Shown: piece after piece, positions 1-5,829 of the stretch
How positions within the stretch are numbered: the stretch's first letter is position 1
How the letters are laid out: each line of letters starts with the position of its first letter
Assembly (NCBI GenBank): GCA_030634925.1
Contig: DAOVZV010000024.1
Span: 1 to 9,034, forward strand
DNA: 9,034 bases
Direction of reading: 5' to 3'
Origin: Sulfurovum sp.
Lineage (GTDB): Bacteria; Campylobacterota; Campylobacteria; Campylobacterales; Sulfurovaceae
Program-made: the position numbers and the translations under genes
The notes under the pieces: model-generated
Told to the model about the DNA's origin: nothing
Seen by the model: the letters and a program-made list of their open reading frames with translations, nothing else
Database searches by the model: none

Positions 1-491
1 ACTTTTTCTCTTTTATCAATATGAACTTGATGGAGTTTAATCAATTTCTCGAACTCTATTATTAGTTGTATATTTATATTGTATATATCTTTGACAAGTT
101 TTCCTAATAGTATGTCTGCATAAGGAGATATAACACTATTTTGGTTTCTAAACTTATCTACTTGTAGATAAAAGTTATTCCAAAGTAAAATTATTTTGCC
201 GTTTTGTACTTTTATTAGAGGTGAATTGATATTGGCAAATACTCTATCTTCTTTGTCTATATAGTTTATAAACTCTTGAATAGAGTTATCTAACTCTTTT
301 GTAGATATTTCTCTGTTTTTGTATATATAAAATATATTTTTGGAAATCTCTTGGGTAAATGATTTTTGTATATTAATCGTATTTAATAGTTTGTTATTTT
401 TTTTGTTATTATAACTATCAGATATAGATACCAAAAGTAGTATAATTGATAGTAGAGATATTAATATAATCATCACTTTTATTTTTTTCAT
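1..491 (-). CDS. Membrane sensor protein, PilJ/NarX-like N-terminal part (3' end outside window)
   Basis: This is an open frame of 163 codons that continues past the left edge. The ATG (491-489) directly follows the TAA of the regulator gene, and GAGGA seven bases upstream is a good ribosome site inside the end of that gene. Residues 5-24 form one hydrophobic membrane anchor, followed by a helical, probably periplasmic region to at least residue 163. Three patches resemble the PilJ/NarX-type sensory domain: QKSFTQEISK (42-51) lines up with the QRMLSQRIAK-like P-box, LLWNNF (102-107) with the conserved tryptophan region, and LLGKLVKDIYNINIQ (128-142) with the last helix. The P-box is degenerate: Lys43 stands where nitrate sensors have Arg. 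Such domains head histidine kinases, chemoreceptors and diguanylate cyclases; the output domain is not visible here. The membrane-sensor call is fairly sure, the family moderately so, and the ligand is unknown. Confidence 0.72.
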   Translation of the reverse strand, partial: MKKIKVMIILISLLSIILLLVSISDSYNNKKNNKLLNTINIQKSFTQEISKNIFYIYKNREISTKELDNSIQEFINYIDKEDRVFANINSPLIKVQNGKIILLWNNFYLQVDKFRNQNSVISPYADILLGKLVKDIYNINIQLIIEFEKLIKLHQVHIDKREK

Positions 492-1151
492 TTAGATGTC
501 CTCATATATTGCCTGAAGGGCTATAGTGTCTAGTACGATAACCTCTTTTTGTATTATATCAATGATATTATTTCTCTTTAGTCTATTTAGCACACGAGAT
601 AGGGTGGCTGGTTGGATATTTAGGATTAGAGAAATATCACCTCTTTTGAGTCTGTTGAACATCTCCAAATCAGAATACAACATAATAGATACTTTCTCTA
701 CAGCGTCAAATATCAACTCTCTATTTACCAAATTTTGTAACTGTGTAGTCTGTGAGATAATCTCATTTGTAAACTCTATATTTAGGATATTTTGATACAA
801 GAAGTGCTTTTTAAATAGTGGATAATCTATACTCAAAAGCTGTGATTTTTCTAGTAGTTTGATATTTGCAAAAGATAATAAGCTATCACTATCTATAGTC
901 GATATTTCAGAAAGTAGAGTGCCGTTGTAGATATAATACAAAAAGACTTCATTGTTATATTTATCTACTTTATAAGCCTTTGCTAAACCTGTAGATAAAA
1001 ATAGCAGTTTGTTACTTTGTTGTTTCTCATAAAATAGTAGATAGTCATTATCATAAGATTGTACAGTAGAGATACTAGCCAATAAATCTCTCTCTTTCTC
1101 ATCTAAAGATACAAAAAAATCCAAAGACTCTATGATATTTTTTATAGACAC
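492..1151 (-). CDS. Crp/Fnr-family transcriptional regulator, cysteine-free, GTG start
   Basis: This 219-residue cytoplasmic DNA-binding protein has the usual length for the family. A cyclic-nucleotide-binding-type beta-roll covers about residues 10-115, a long dimerisation helix about 130-160, and a winged helix-turn-helix about 169-197, with recognition helix PATLSRVLNRLKR (181-193). There is no cysteine at all, so it is not an Fe-S FNR. The beta-roll lacks the Arg-Ser pair that binds cAMP in Crp. The recognition helix keeps Ser185-Arg186 but has Ala182 where FNR has Glu, so the target site may differ from the FNR box. The start is GTG, preceded by AGG that overlaps the TAG of the upstream gene; no better start gives the usual N-terminus. 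It sits between a secreted protein and a membrane sensor. Family confidence is high; the signal and regulon are unknown. Nitrogen-oxide or redox control is only a guess from relatives. Confidence 0.88.
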   Translation of the reverse strand: MSIKNIIESLDFFVSLDEKERDLLASISTVQSYDNDYLLFYEKQQSNKLLFLSTGLAKAYKVDKYNNEVFLYYIYNGTLLSEISTIDSDSLLSFANIKLLEKSQLLSIDYPLFKKHFLYQNILNIEFTNEIISQTTQLQNLVNRELIFDAVEKVSIMLYSDLEMFNRLKRGDISLILNIQPATLSRVLNRLKRNNIIDIIQKEVIVLDTIALQAIYEDI

Positions 1152-1158
1152 TTTTTAC

Positions 1159-1593
1159 CTATCGAGATGGTGCTTTACAATCTTTTTTTGAGATATAAAA
1201 TGTAAACAGAGGTGCTTTTGATTTAGCAGAGATATAATTATATACTGTATCAATATCAGCATCTAGTAGCTTTTGGGATGATTTACAGATACCTAAGACT
1301 ATAGCCTCTTTCATCCTTGAATTATCCTCTTTTATTATCTCTTCATCACTCTTGGTTGGACTATTTATCTCAAAAGTATAATCAATAGCACTCTTTTGGG
1401 CTTTGATAGATACAAGAGAGGTATATTTATCTATAGTATGAGGCAAATCCTTTGAATACTCCTTGACAATGGAGTCTATGATAATTTTCTTTTGAGAAAC
1501 CATCTCTTTTGGAGGAAATGTATCTGTTTTGGTGACTGTCTCATTTGCATAGACAATATTGATTAGAAATATAAATAAAATAAAATTTTTCAT
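1159..1593 (-). CDS. Small secreted protein of unknown function
   Basis: The gene encodes 144 residues. The N-terminus is a clear signal peptide: Lys2, a hydrophobic stretch at 4-15, and a likely signal peptidase I site after VYA (14-16). The mature protein of about 128 residues is lysine-rich, with a predicted helical first half and two cysteines, C103 (LGICKS) and C139 (KKDCK). These could form a disulfide in the periplasm. The segment at 116-139 alternates aromatic and polar residues and ends in ISKKDC. I have a vague memory of small periplasmic proteins ending in a similar 'strand plus C' pattern, but I cannot name a family. The ATG has only a weak ribosome site (GAGAA). The gene lies 18 bases after the deformylase-like gene and 7 bases before the regulator, so it is almost certainly co-transcribed. 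It may supply or sense something in the periplasm for the downstream sensor; that is inference. Confidence 0.8.
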   Translation of the reverse strand: MKNFILFIFLINIVYANETVTKTDTFPPKEMVSQKKIIIDSIVKEYSKDLPHTIDKYTSLVSIKAQKSAIDYTFEINSPTKSDEEIIKEDNSRMKEAIVLGICKSSQKLLDADIDTVYNYISAKSKAPLFTFYISKKDCKAPSR

Positions 1594-1611
1594 AAAATTC
1601 TCACTTTTTGA

Positions 1612-2418
1612 TTAAAATATAAAATAGTTAGCTATAAACAGCACTATTAATTTGGTTAGATGTATGATTACCACTCCGACGATATTTCCTATTTGACAAG
1701 ATGAGCAGTTTTTGTATTGTTTGCCCTCATATTGTGCATAGAAGAAATATATGACTAATAGGACTACTATAGTAAGCATTAGATAGTTTTCTATTGAGGC
1801 TATTAATGGTAATTGGCTGTCTGCGATGAAGAAGCTAACTATGATACCTATTATGCTTAGTATAAATGAGAATTTGATAACAGCTAATATCTTGTCTCTT
1901 TTGAATGTTGTAGGGCAGTTATCGTTGTTGAGTGCATCTGTACCATATTCTAATTTGGAGTCAAATAGTTTTTGTTCTTTGTCGTCTAGTCTTATTCTGA
2001 AATTTGAACCTAGTAGATAGTCTATCTTTCGTTGTATCAATATAGAAAACTCTCCATCTGTTTGCAAAAATTGCTGTTTTTGGTTTATATCTTCGTACAT
2101 TATTTTGACTTTTTCATATCTTGTAGTTGTAGCACTTAGATTTGGGAAATAAGCAGTAGTCTCTAGTGGATGGACTTTGCCTTCTCTTTTTACTATTATT
2201 GGATTGATAATCTCCAGAAAGCTACCATCTTCTTGTTTGACGATTATTACAGCTAGAGGAGAGCCTATTTGGAATGCACTTAGAGCTTTTAGGCTATTTG
2301 CTTCTATTGTATCTTTTAGGTCTTGGATTAGACTCTTTAGGGTATCGTCAAAATGTCTTACATTTGCGTCAAACTCTTTGCTAGTTACTGTTGGATATTG
2401 TATAATCTTTTGTATCAT
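1612..2418 (-). CDS. Degenerate peptide-deformylase domain fused to a C-terminal membrane domain
   Basis: This protein has 268 residues. Residues 1-145 follow the peptide deformylase fold order closely: IQYPT near the start, FQIG (49-52) for motif 1, INPIIV (71-76), FPNL (91-94) after motif 2, and IQRKIDYLLG (128-137) for motif 3. All metal ligands are gone: the motif 2 Cys is Thr88, and the HExDH motif reads Arg130-Lys131-Ile-Asp-Tyr134. The motif 1 glutamine (Gln50) remains, while the glycines before it are lost. It cannot be an ordinary metal deformylase. Residues 177-199, 204-230 and 246-268 are hydrophobic membrane segments, a tail that normal deformylases (about 170 residues) lack. C168 and the CSSC motif (238-241) would lie on the cytoplasmic side if the first domain is cytosolic. 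AGGA upstream supports the ATG. It is the first gene of the four-gene minus-strand operon. The homology is confident; the function is unknown, perhaps binding protein N-termini or acting as a scaffold. Confidence 0.85.
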   Translation of the reverse strand: MIQKIIQYPTVTSKEFDANVRHFDDTLKSLIQDLKDTIEANSLKALSAFQIGSPLAVIIVKQEDGSFLEIINPIIVKREGKVHPLETTAYFPNLSATTTRYEKVKIMYEDINQKQQFLQTDGEFSILIQRKIDYLLGSNFRIRLDDKEQKLFDSKLEYGTDALNNDNCPTTFKRDKILAVIKFSFILSIIGIIVSFFIADSQLPLIASIENYLMLTIVVLLVIYFFYAQYEGKQYKNCSSCQIGNIVGVVIIHLTKLIVLFIANYFIF

Positions 2419-2438
2419 TTGTAGTCCTAAATGGGAAA

Positions 2439-2475
2439 TGCTTATCTTATTATTTGTAAAAGTAAAAAATAGGAT
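2439..2475 (-). promoter_or_regulatory. Candidate promoter of the minus-strand four-gene operon
   Basis: On the minus strand, a T-rich stretch is followed by ATAATAAGAT, with a possible -10 box TAAGAT at 2449-2444. This lies about 26 bases before the ATG of the deformylase-like gene. Campylobacterota vegetative promoters commonly have a T-rich region and a -10 box without a clear -35, and this fits. The region is AT-rich, so chance matches are likely. Its position just after the hairpin ending the sqr unit supports the idea. Confidence 0.35.
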
Positions 2476-2492
2476 AAAGATTTGGAGGGAGT

Positions 2493-2514
2493 AATCTTAG
2501 CCGAAGCTAAGATT
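2493..2514 (-). terminator. Stable hairpin with UUCG loop at the end of the sqr unit
   Basis: This is a perfect 9-base inverted repeat. On the minus strand the arms AATCTTAGC and GCTAAGATT flank a TTCG loop, giving the very stable C(UUCG)G tetraloop. It starts 6 bases after the stop of the 55-residue gene and sits before the next operon. No strong U-tract follows on the minus strand (ACTCCCTCC). On the plus strand a short GTGGTTTTAG follows, but no plus-strand gene ends here. It is probably a terminator or mRNA 3'-end stabiliser for sqr and the small gene. Confidence 0.55.
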
Positions 2515-2520
2515 GTGGTT

Positions 2521-2688
2521 TTAGTGGCTTTTACTTACTACTATTAGCATTTTGATATTTATTACAACAAATCTAAATAGTTGAAATATTTTACATGTTC
2601 TTAGTCCAATTGCAAATTTACCAGGTAACATAGTTAGGTTAAATTGGTCACTTTTTGCAAAGTTTGCTTCTTCTTTTCTTGTACTCAT
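2521..2688 (-). CDS. 55-residue small protein of unknown function downstream of sqr
   Basis: This short frame starts with ATG at 2688-2686, preceded by AAGGA with an 8-base spacing, and ends with TAA. The protein starts with a charged segment (STRKEEANFAKSD, 2-14). A middle part follows, LTMLPGKFAIGLRTC (18-32), then a hydrophobic and basic segment, FQLFRFVVINIKMLIVV (35-51), which could be an amphipathic or short membrane helix. There is one cysteine, C32. I do not recognise a family. The good ribosome site, the position 64 bases after the SQR-like gene, the hairpin just beyond its stop and a protein-like composition argue that it is real. It may be co-transcribed with the flavoprotein and could be a small membrane partner; that is inference. 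The alternative is a chance frame. Confidence 0.7.
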   Translation of the reverse strand: MSTRKEEANFAKSDQFNLTMLPGKFAIGLRTCKIFQLFRFVVINIKMLIVVSKSH

Positions 2689-2713
2689 AATATTTTCCTT
2701 TTTTATAGTTTTG

Positions 2714-2736
2714 TTATAGGAGAAAATCTCCTATAA
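2714..2736 (-). repeat. Intercistronic hairpin between the SQR-like gene and the small gene
   Basis: This is a perfect 10-base inverted repeat, TTATAGGAGA / TCTCCTATAA, with a 3-base loop. It begins 16 bases after the sqr stop codon and ends 25 bases before the small gene's ATG. No U-tract follows on the minus strand (CAAAACTATAAAAAAGG), so it is more likely a partial terminator, RNA processing site or 3' stabiliser than a full stop. The effect would be to separate expression of the two genes. Confidence 0.6.
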
Positions 2737-2752
2737 GTCTTGAGTGATAATC

Positions 2753-4222
2753 TTATTCAGGAATAAGAGTCCAACCTGGCTTAACTTTTGCTTTGTAGAT
2801 AAATAGGTGGTGTAGGATATGCTTAATCCAGTGACCTGCTAGTCCTATCTCTCCAAATGTATAATCTGTATCTCTACCAGTTCCTGGGTATTTCTCGAAG
2901 TCTGGAACAACTGGATATACAGTCATCGCAGCAGCAGTACCATTAAATACGCCTTTACCAGAAGATGCCACACATGCAGCTCCCATTTCAGCCATAGATG
3001 CTTCATGTAGTTTAGCACTATCACCTTTTGTGATTAAATCACATACAGAGTGAGCAACAGCTTTACCGATGATACCTGATGGCATACCAGTTCTAGGAGG
3101 AGTAGGGTTGATTGGAGTTCCATTTGGACTACTCATTGGCTTTGAGATGATATGTGGAGGAGCAAATGCAATACCACAAGCAAACATATTTGAGAATGTT
3201 GGATTTTGGTATGTTCTAGGCCAGTCACTAGCTTTCCAGTTTTCATAAGCACCAGCAGAGTAGTTTGCATCAACTTTCATAAATCCATTTGGAGCAAATA
3301 TAGTAGCTGTGATGTCTTCTCCTGCTTTATCATAAGCTTTGAGACCAACACCTGCAAATGGAGGGATAAGCATAGAGAAGTCAAAACTCTCTTCACCAGT
3401 AGAACCATCGAGGAGTTCATAATGGATATTTCCAGCTTCTACTTTGCTAACATGCGCACCAATAATCCAATCTACATTTCTCTCAGCAAATAGTGATTCT
3501 GCAAATAGTTTTGAACTAACTGCATATCCACCAACTTTCATATGTAGTCCACCCATACCGAAGTCACCCAAGAATGCTTCATTTGAAATCCACTTAATAT
3601 CTATCATATCTCTTACACCAGCTTTTTTGGCTTCGTGTTCGATGTTGAAGATATACTCAAAAGCAGCACCTTGACAAGTACACATACCGTGACCAGTACC
3701 AACTAGTATCTTTTGTCTCTCACCAGCTTTTGCTTTTGCAAAGATTTTCTCTAGTTCGTGACTTGCATGTTCTGCATGGTCTGCTGTACATACAGATACT
3801 GTATGTTCACCAAGGTTTGAACCCTCACCAAGACCTTCTGTTGCACCAAAGTTTAGTTTTGGTCCTGTTGCATTGATTAGATAATCATATCCTAGCTCTT
3901 CTGTTTGACCAACTTTACCATCTTCGGTATATTCGATAGTGATATATGCATCATCATTATCAGCTTTACCGTTTGGATGAATAGATACAGCTTTTGCTTG
4001 TTTGTAGTCTATTTTTGCTTTTTTATATACAGGAGCTAGAGGGAATGTAACTTGTTCTTTGGTCATTTGACCAACTCCAACCCAAATATTTGATGGAATC
4101 CAGTTCCATTGTGAATTTGGAGTAACAACTATTACTTCATGCTTGTCTCCGAGCCATTTTTTAGCAAATGTTGCAGCTGTATGACCTGAAACACCACCAC
4201 CCATAATTATCAATCTTGACAT
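2753..4222 (-). CDS. sqr: Sulfide:quinone oxidoreductase-like FAD flavoprotein
   Basis: The 489-residue protein is in the SQR/FccB flavin disulfide reductase family, which oxidises sulfide to zero-valent sulfur and passes electrons through FAD. The FAD-binding fold begins at once (MGGGVSGHTA, 7-16), with no Tat or Sec signal. That points to a membrane-associated quinone-linked SQR rather than the periplasmic flavocytochrome c subunit. A second nucleotide-fold motif is NATGPKLNFG (117-126). Candidate redox cysteines are C145, C181 or C183 (GMCTCQGAAF) and C349 (MFACGIAF), in the places where SQRs carry their catalytic cysteines. C394 and C417 are extra. The C-terminal part (459-485) is amphipathic and could dip into the membrane. 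It is longer than classical type I SQR, with an insert near 355-390; I cannot assign the SQR subtype. AAGGA before the ATG is a good ribosome site. Codon use is milder than in the left operon, suggesting strong expression. The exact substrate is unproven. Confidence 0.85.
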   Translation of the reverse strand: MSRLIIMGGGVSGHTAATFAKKWLGDKHEVIVVTPNSQWNWIPSNIWVGVGQMTKEQVTFPLAPVYKKAKIDYKQAKAVSIHPNGKADNDDAYITIEYTEDGKVGQTEELGYDYLINATGPKLNFGATEGLGEGSNLGEHTVSVCTADHAEHASHELEKIFAKAKAGERQKILVGTGHGMCTCQGAAFEYIFNIEHEAKKAGVRDMIDIKWISNEAFLGDFGMGGLHMKVGGYAVSSKLFAESLFAERNVDWIIGAHVSKVEAGNIHYELLDGSTGEESFDFSMLIPPFAGVGLKAYDKAGEDITATIFAPNGFMKVDANYSAGAYENWKASDWPRTYQNPTFSNMFACGIAFAPPHIISKPMSSPNGTPINPTPPRTGMPSGIIGKAVAHSVCDLITKGDSAKLHEASMAEMGAACVASSGKGVFNGTAAAMTVYPVVPDFEKYPGTGRDTDYTFGEIGLAGHWIKHILHHLFIYKAKVKPGWTLIPE

Positions 4223-4276
4223 AACTATCCTTTTTTTGGAAAAATTTCTTAAAGTTGATTTTATTCTATAAATATT

Positions 4277-4295
4277 TAAAATTAAGTTAATTTTA
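4277..4295. promoter_or_regulatory. 19-base perfect palindrome, candidate operator
   Basis: Arms TAAAATTAA and TTAATTTTA are exact reverse complements around a central G (4286). The site lies in the middle of the divergent region, about 55 bases before the sqr start and 60 before the transporter start, a usual place for a shared operator. It is not an exact FNR box (TTGAT-N4-ATCAA), nor TTAAC-N4-GTTAA: the half-sites are spaced one base differently. AT-rich DNA makes short palindromes common, but 9-base arms are less likely by chance. Confidence 0.4.
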
Positions 4296-4344
4296 TAGAT
4301 ATTTTATTACTATGTGGATAAATAAATCAAAATCACTCACATAA

Positions 4345-4350
4345 AAGGAA
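4345..4350 (+). promoter_or_regulatory. Ribosome binding site deciding the TTG start of the transporter
   Basis: AAGGAA lies 4 bases before TTG at 4355. Reading the same frame upstream gives no ATG or GTG before a TAA at 4319, and the next in-frame Met is deep inside the first membrane region. The TTG is therefore the best start. Confidence 0.7.
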
Positions 4351-4354
4351 ACTT

Positions 4355-5827
4355 TTGCTAGATACATTATTAACACCTATCCGTGCCATTAGGTTGCGTT
4401 ATATTCCTCTACTTATTATATATTTTTCGTATGGAGCTAGTGGCTTCTCTTCTGTAGCTGAGATGTTCTGGGTCAAGGAGCAATTGAGCTTATCTGCACA
4501 AGACCTTATTGCTTTGGGAGTTTGGCTTACTGTACCTTGGACTATCAAGATGATATTTGGTCAAATGGTAGATTCCATACCTATATTTGGCTCAAATAGA
4601 AAGGTATATGTATATATAGGTACTATATTTATGATACTGGGTACGGTATTGATGATAGGAGTTGTATCTGACGCTCCATATCTATCTTCTTTTAGCAAGG
4701 AGTCTGTGTATATAGTATCAGCTGTATTATCTACTATTGGATTTGTGATGCAAGATGTGGTAGCAGATACTATGAGTACAGAGGTAGTAGATAAGTCACA
4801 ATCAAAAGAGGATATAAACAAAGAGTTGGCGATGATACAAGTACTAGCTAGATTATCTCTAGGCTTTGCTATATTTTTGGTCTCTGGACTCAAAGGTTGG
4901 TTGGCACAGATATATAGTTATGAGACTATATTTACAATTACTCTATTTATACCATTGTTATCTATAGTTGGAGTATCTCTTGTCAAGCTAAATCCTGTGG
5001 AGACTACTCCTATTAATAGTAGGATATTTATAGGTGGTATTTTGTTTGCTATCTTTACAGTAGTTATAGCATACAATCAGATACCATACTCACAAGAGAT
5101 AGTATTTGTAGTCTCTTTGGGTGTAGTGTTATATATGCTTAGGTCTATTATCTCAAAGCTAGATGCAGAGACTATCAAGCATATACAGATGGCAATGATA
5201 GTAATATTTGTATATCGAGCAATGCCAAGTATTGGACCTGCTCTTAGTTGGTGGCAGATAGATGTATTGGAGTTTGACAAGGCATTTTTTGGTACTTTGG
5301 GTCAGATAGGTGCATTTTTGGCACTTGTAGGTATGTGGATAAGCTCCAAATATATCATCAATCAATCTATAGGAAAAGTGCTTATATGGATGACTGTAAT
5401 AGGTAGTGTATTGTCTATGCCAATATTGGCTCTCCATTCTGGTTTGCATTCTTTAGTTTGCTTAGATGCTAGGACTGTGGCTATTGTCGATACTGCGATA
5501 GCTTCTCCATTTGATTATATAGCAGGTGTGTTGATGCTGACTCTTGTAGCGATATATGCACCAGAGGGAAATAAGGGTACTTGGTTTGCACTAATGGCAA
5601 GTTTAATGAACCTTGCTCTCAATGCAGGAGGACTTTTGAGTAAATATATAAACAATATATTTGTAATCACAAGAGAAATAAGTGAAAATGGCAAAATAGT
5701 AACACCTGCTAATTATGATGAGCTAGGTATTATTATGTGGATTGTTATAATATTTGGGTTTATTATACCAATATTGACTATACTAAAATTCAATCCCGAC
5801 CCAAGAAAAAAAGTAACAAAAGGATAG
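4355..5827 (+). CDS. BT1-family (folate/biopterin-type) MFS transporter
   Basis: This 490-residue inner-membrane protein has about twelve hydrophobic segments and a short charged C-terminus (KFNPDPRKKVTKG). The strongest clue is at 61-83: PWTIKMIFGQMVDSIPIFG then SNRK. This matches the BT1 signature 'PW-x-IKP-x-xG-x-x-SD-x-x-PI-x-G-x-RR' between membrane segments 2 and 3. Another typical patch is VMQDVVADTMSTE (131-143), where the family has a conserved D-x-x-x-D/E. BT1 proteins of Leishmania and a cyanobacterial member carry folates or biopterin, but many bacterial members are uncharacterised, so the substrate here is open. Start is TTG with a close AAGGAA. The stop is 2 bases before the HAD phosphatase gene, so the two are translationally coupled. 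It is divergent from sqr and rich in ATA isoleucine codons, unlike the por genes. Family confidence is good; function is not known. Confidence 0.8.
   Translation: MLDTLLTPIRAIRLRYIPLLIIYFSYGASGFSSVAEMFWVKEQLSLSAQDLIALGVWLTVPWTIKMIFGQMVDSIPIFGSNRKVYVYIGTIFMILGTVLMIGVVSDAPYLSSFSKESVYIVSAVLSTIGFVMQDVVADTMSTEVVDKSQSKEDINKELAMIQVLARLSLGFAIFLVSGLKGWLAQIYSYETIFTITLFIPLLSIVGVSLVKLNPVETTPINSRIFIGGILFAIFTVVIAYNQIPYSQEIVFVVSLGVVLYMLRSIISKLDAETIKHIQMAMIVIFVYRAMPSIGPALSWWQIDVLEFDKAFFGTLGQIGAFLALVGMWISSKYIINQSIGKVLIWMTVIGSVLSMPILALHSGLHSLVCLDARTVAIVDTAIASPFDYIAGVLMLTLVAIYAPEGNKGTWFALMASLMNLALNAGGLLSKYINNIFVITREISENGKIVTPANYDELGIIMWIVIIFGFIIPILTILKFNPDPRKKVTKG
5819..5824 (+). promoter_or_regulatory. Ribosome binding site fixing the start of the HAD phosphatase
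   Basis: AAAGGA, inside the last codons of the transporter, is 5 bases from ATG 5830. The longer frame beginning at 5737 would add 31 residues unlike any phosphatase N-terminus. The catalytic DLDGT motif starts at residue 6 from ATG 5830, as expected for the family. Confidence 0.8.
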
Positions 5828-5829
5828 AT

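Larger units (their letters stand above)
4223..4354. promoter_or_regulatory. Divergent promoter region between the SQR-like gene and the transporter
   Basis: These 132 bases are very AT-rich and separate two divergently transcribed units, so they must hold both promoters. For sqr, the minus strand offers TTAACT, 16 bases, then TAGAAT; for the transporter, GGATAAAT near 4316-4323 is a weak -10 candidate. An 8-base inverted repeat, TCTATAAA (4265-4272) and TTTATAGA (4292-4299), surrounds and partly overlaps the central palindrome. Individual boxes are uncertain because of the composition. Confidence 0.5.

Noticed and set aside
526..795. Plus-strand open frame opposite the Crp-type gene
   Set aside because: No ribosome site, no recognisable protein pattern, and it is antisense to a convincing gene.
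1612..2418. Functional peptide deformylase (def)
   Set aside because: The metal-binding Cys and both His of HExDH are replaced, so the housekeeping enzyme must be encoded elsewhere.
2177..2494. Plus-strand frame opposite the deformylase-like gene
   Set aside because: It is antisense to the clearly recognisable deformylase fold, and its low-complexity hydrophobic product reflects the opposite strand.
3206..3674. Two plus-strand frames opposite sqr
   Set aside because: They are shadows of a full-length, motif-bearing flavoprotein gene; no ribosome site or family match was seen.
2753..4222. Flavocytochrome c sulfide dehydrogenase subunit (FccB)
   Set aside because: There is no signal peptide before the FAD motif and no neighbouring cytochrome c gene.
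4561..5449. Three minus-strand frames opposite the transporter
   Set aside because: Antisense to a long membrane-protein gene with the BT1 signature; AT-rich codons create chance frames.
5737..5829. Upstream extension of the phosphatase frame by 31 residues
   Set aside because: It lies inside the transporter gene in another frame. The ATG at 5830 has a strong ribosome site and puts DLDGT at the usual distance from the N-terminus.
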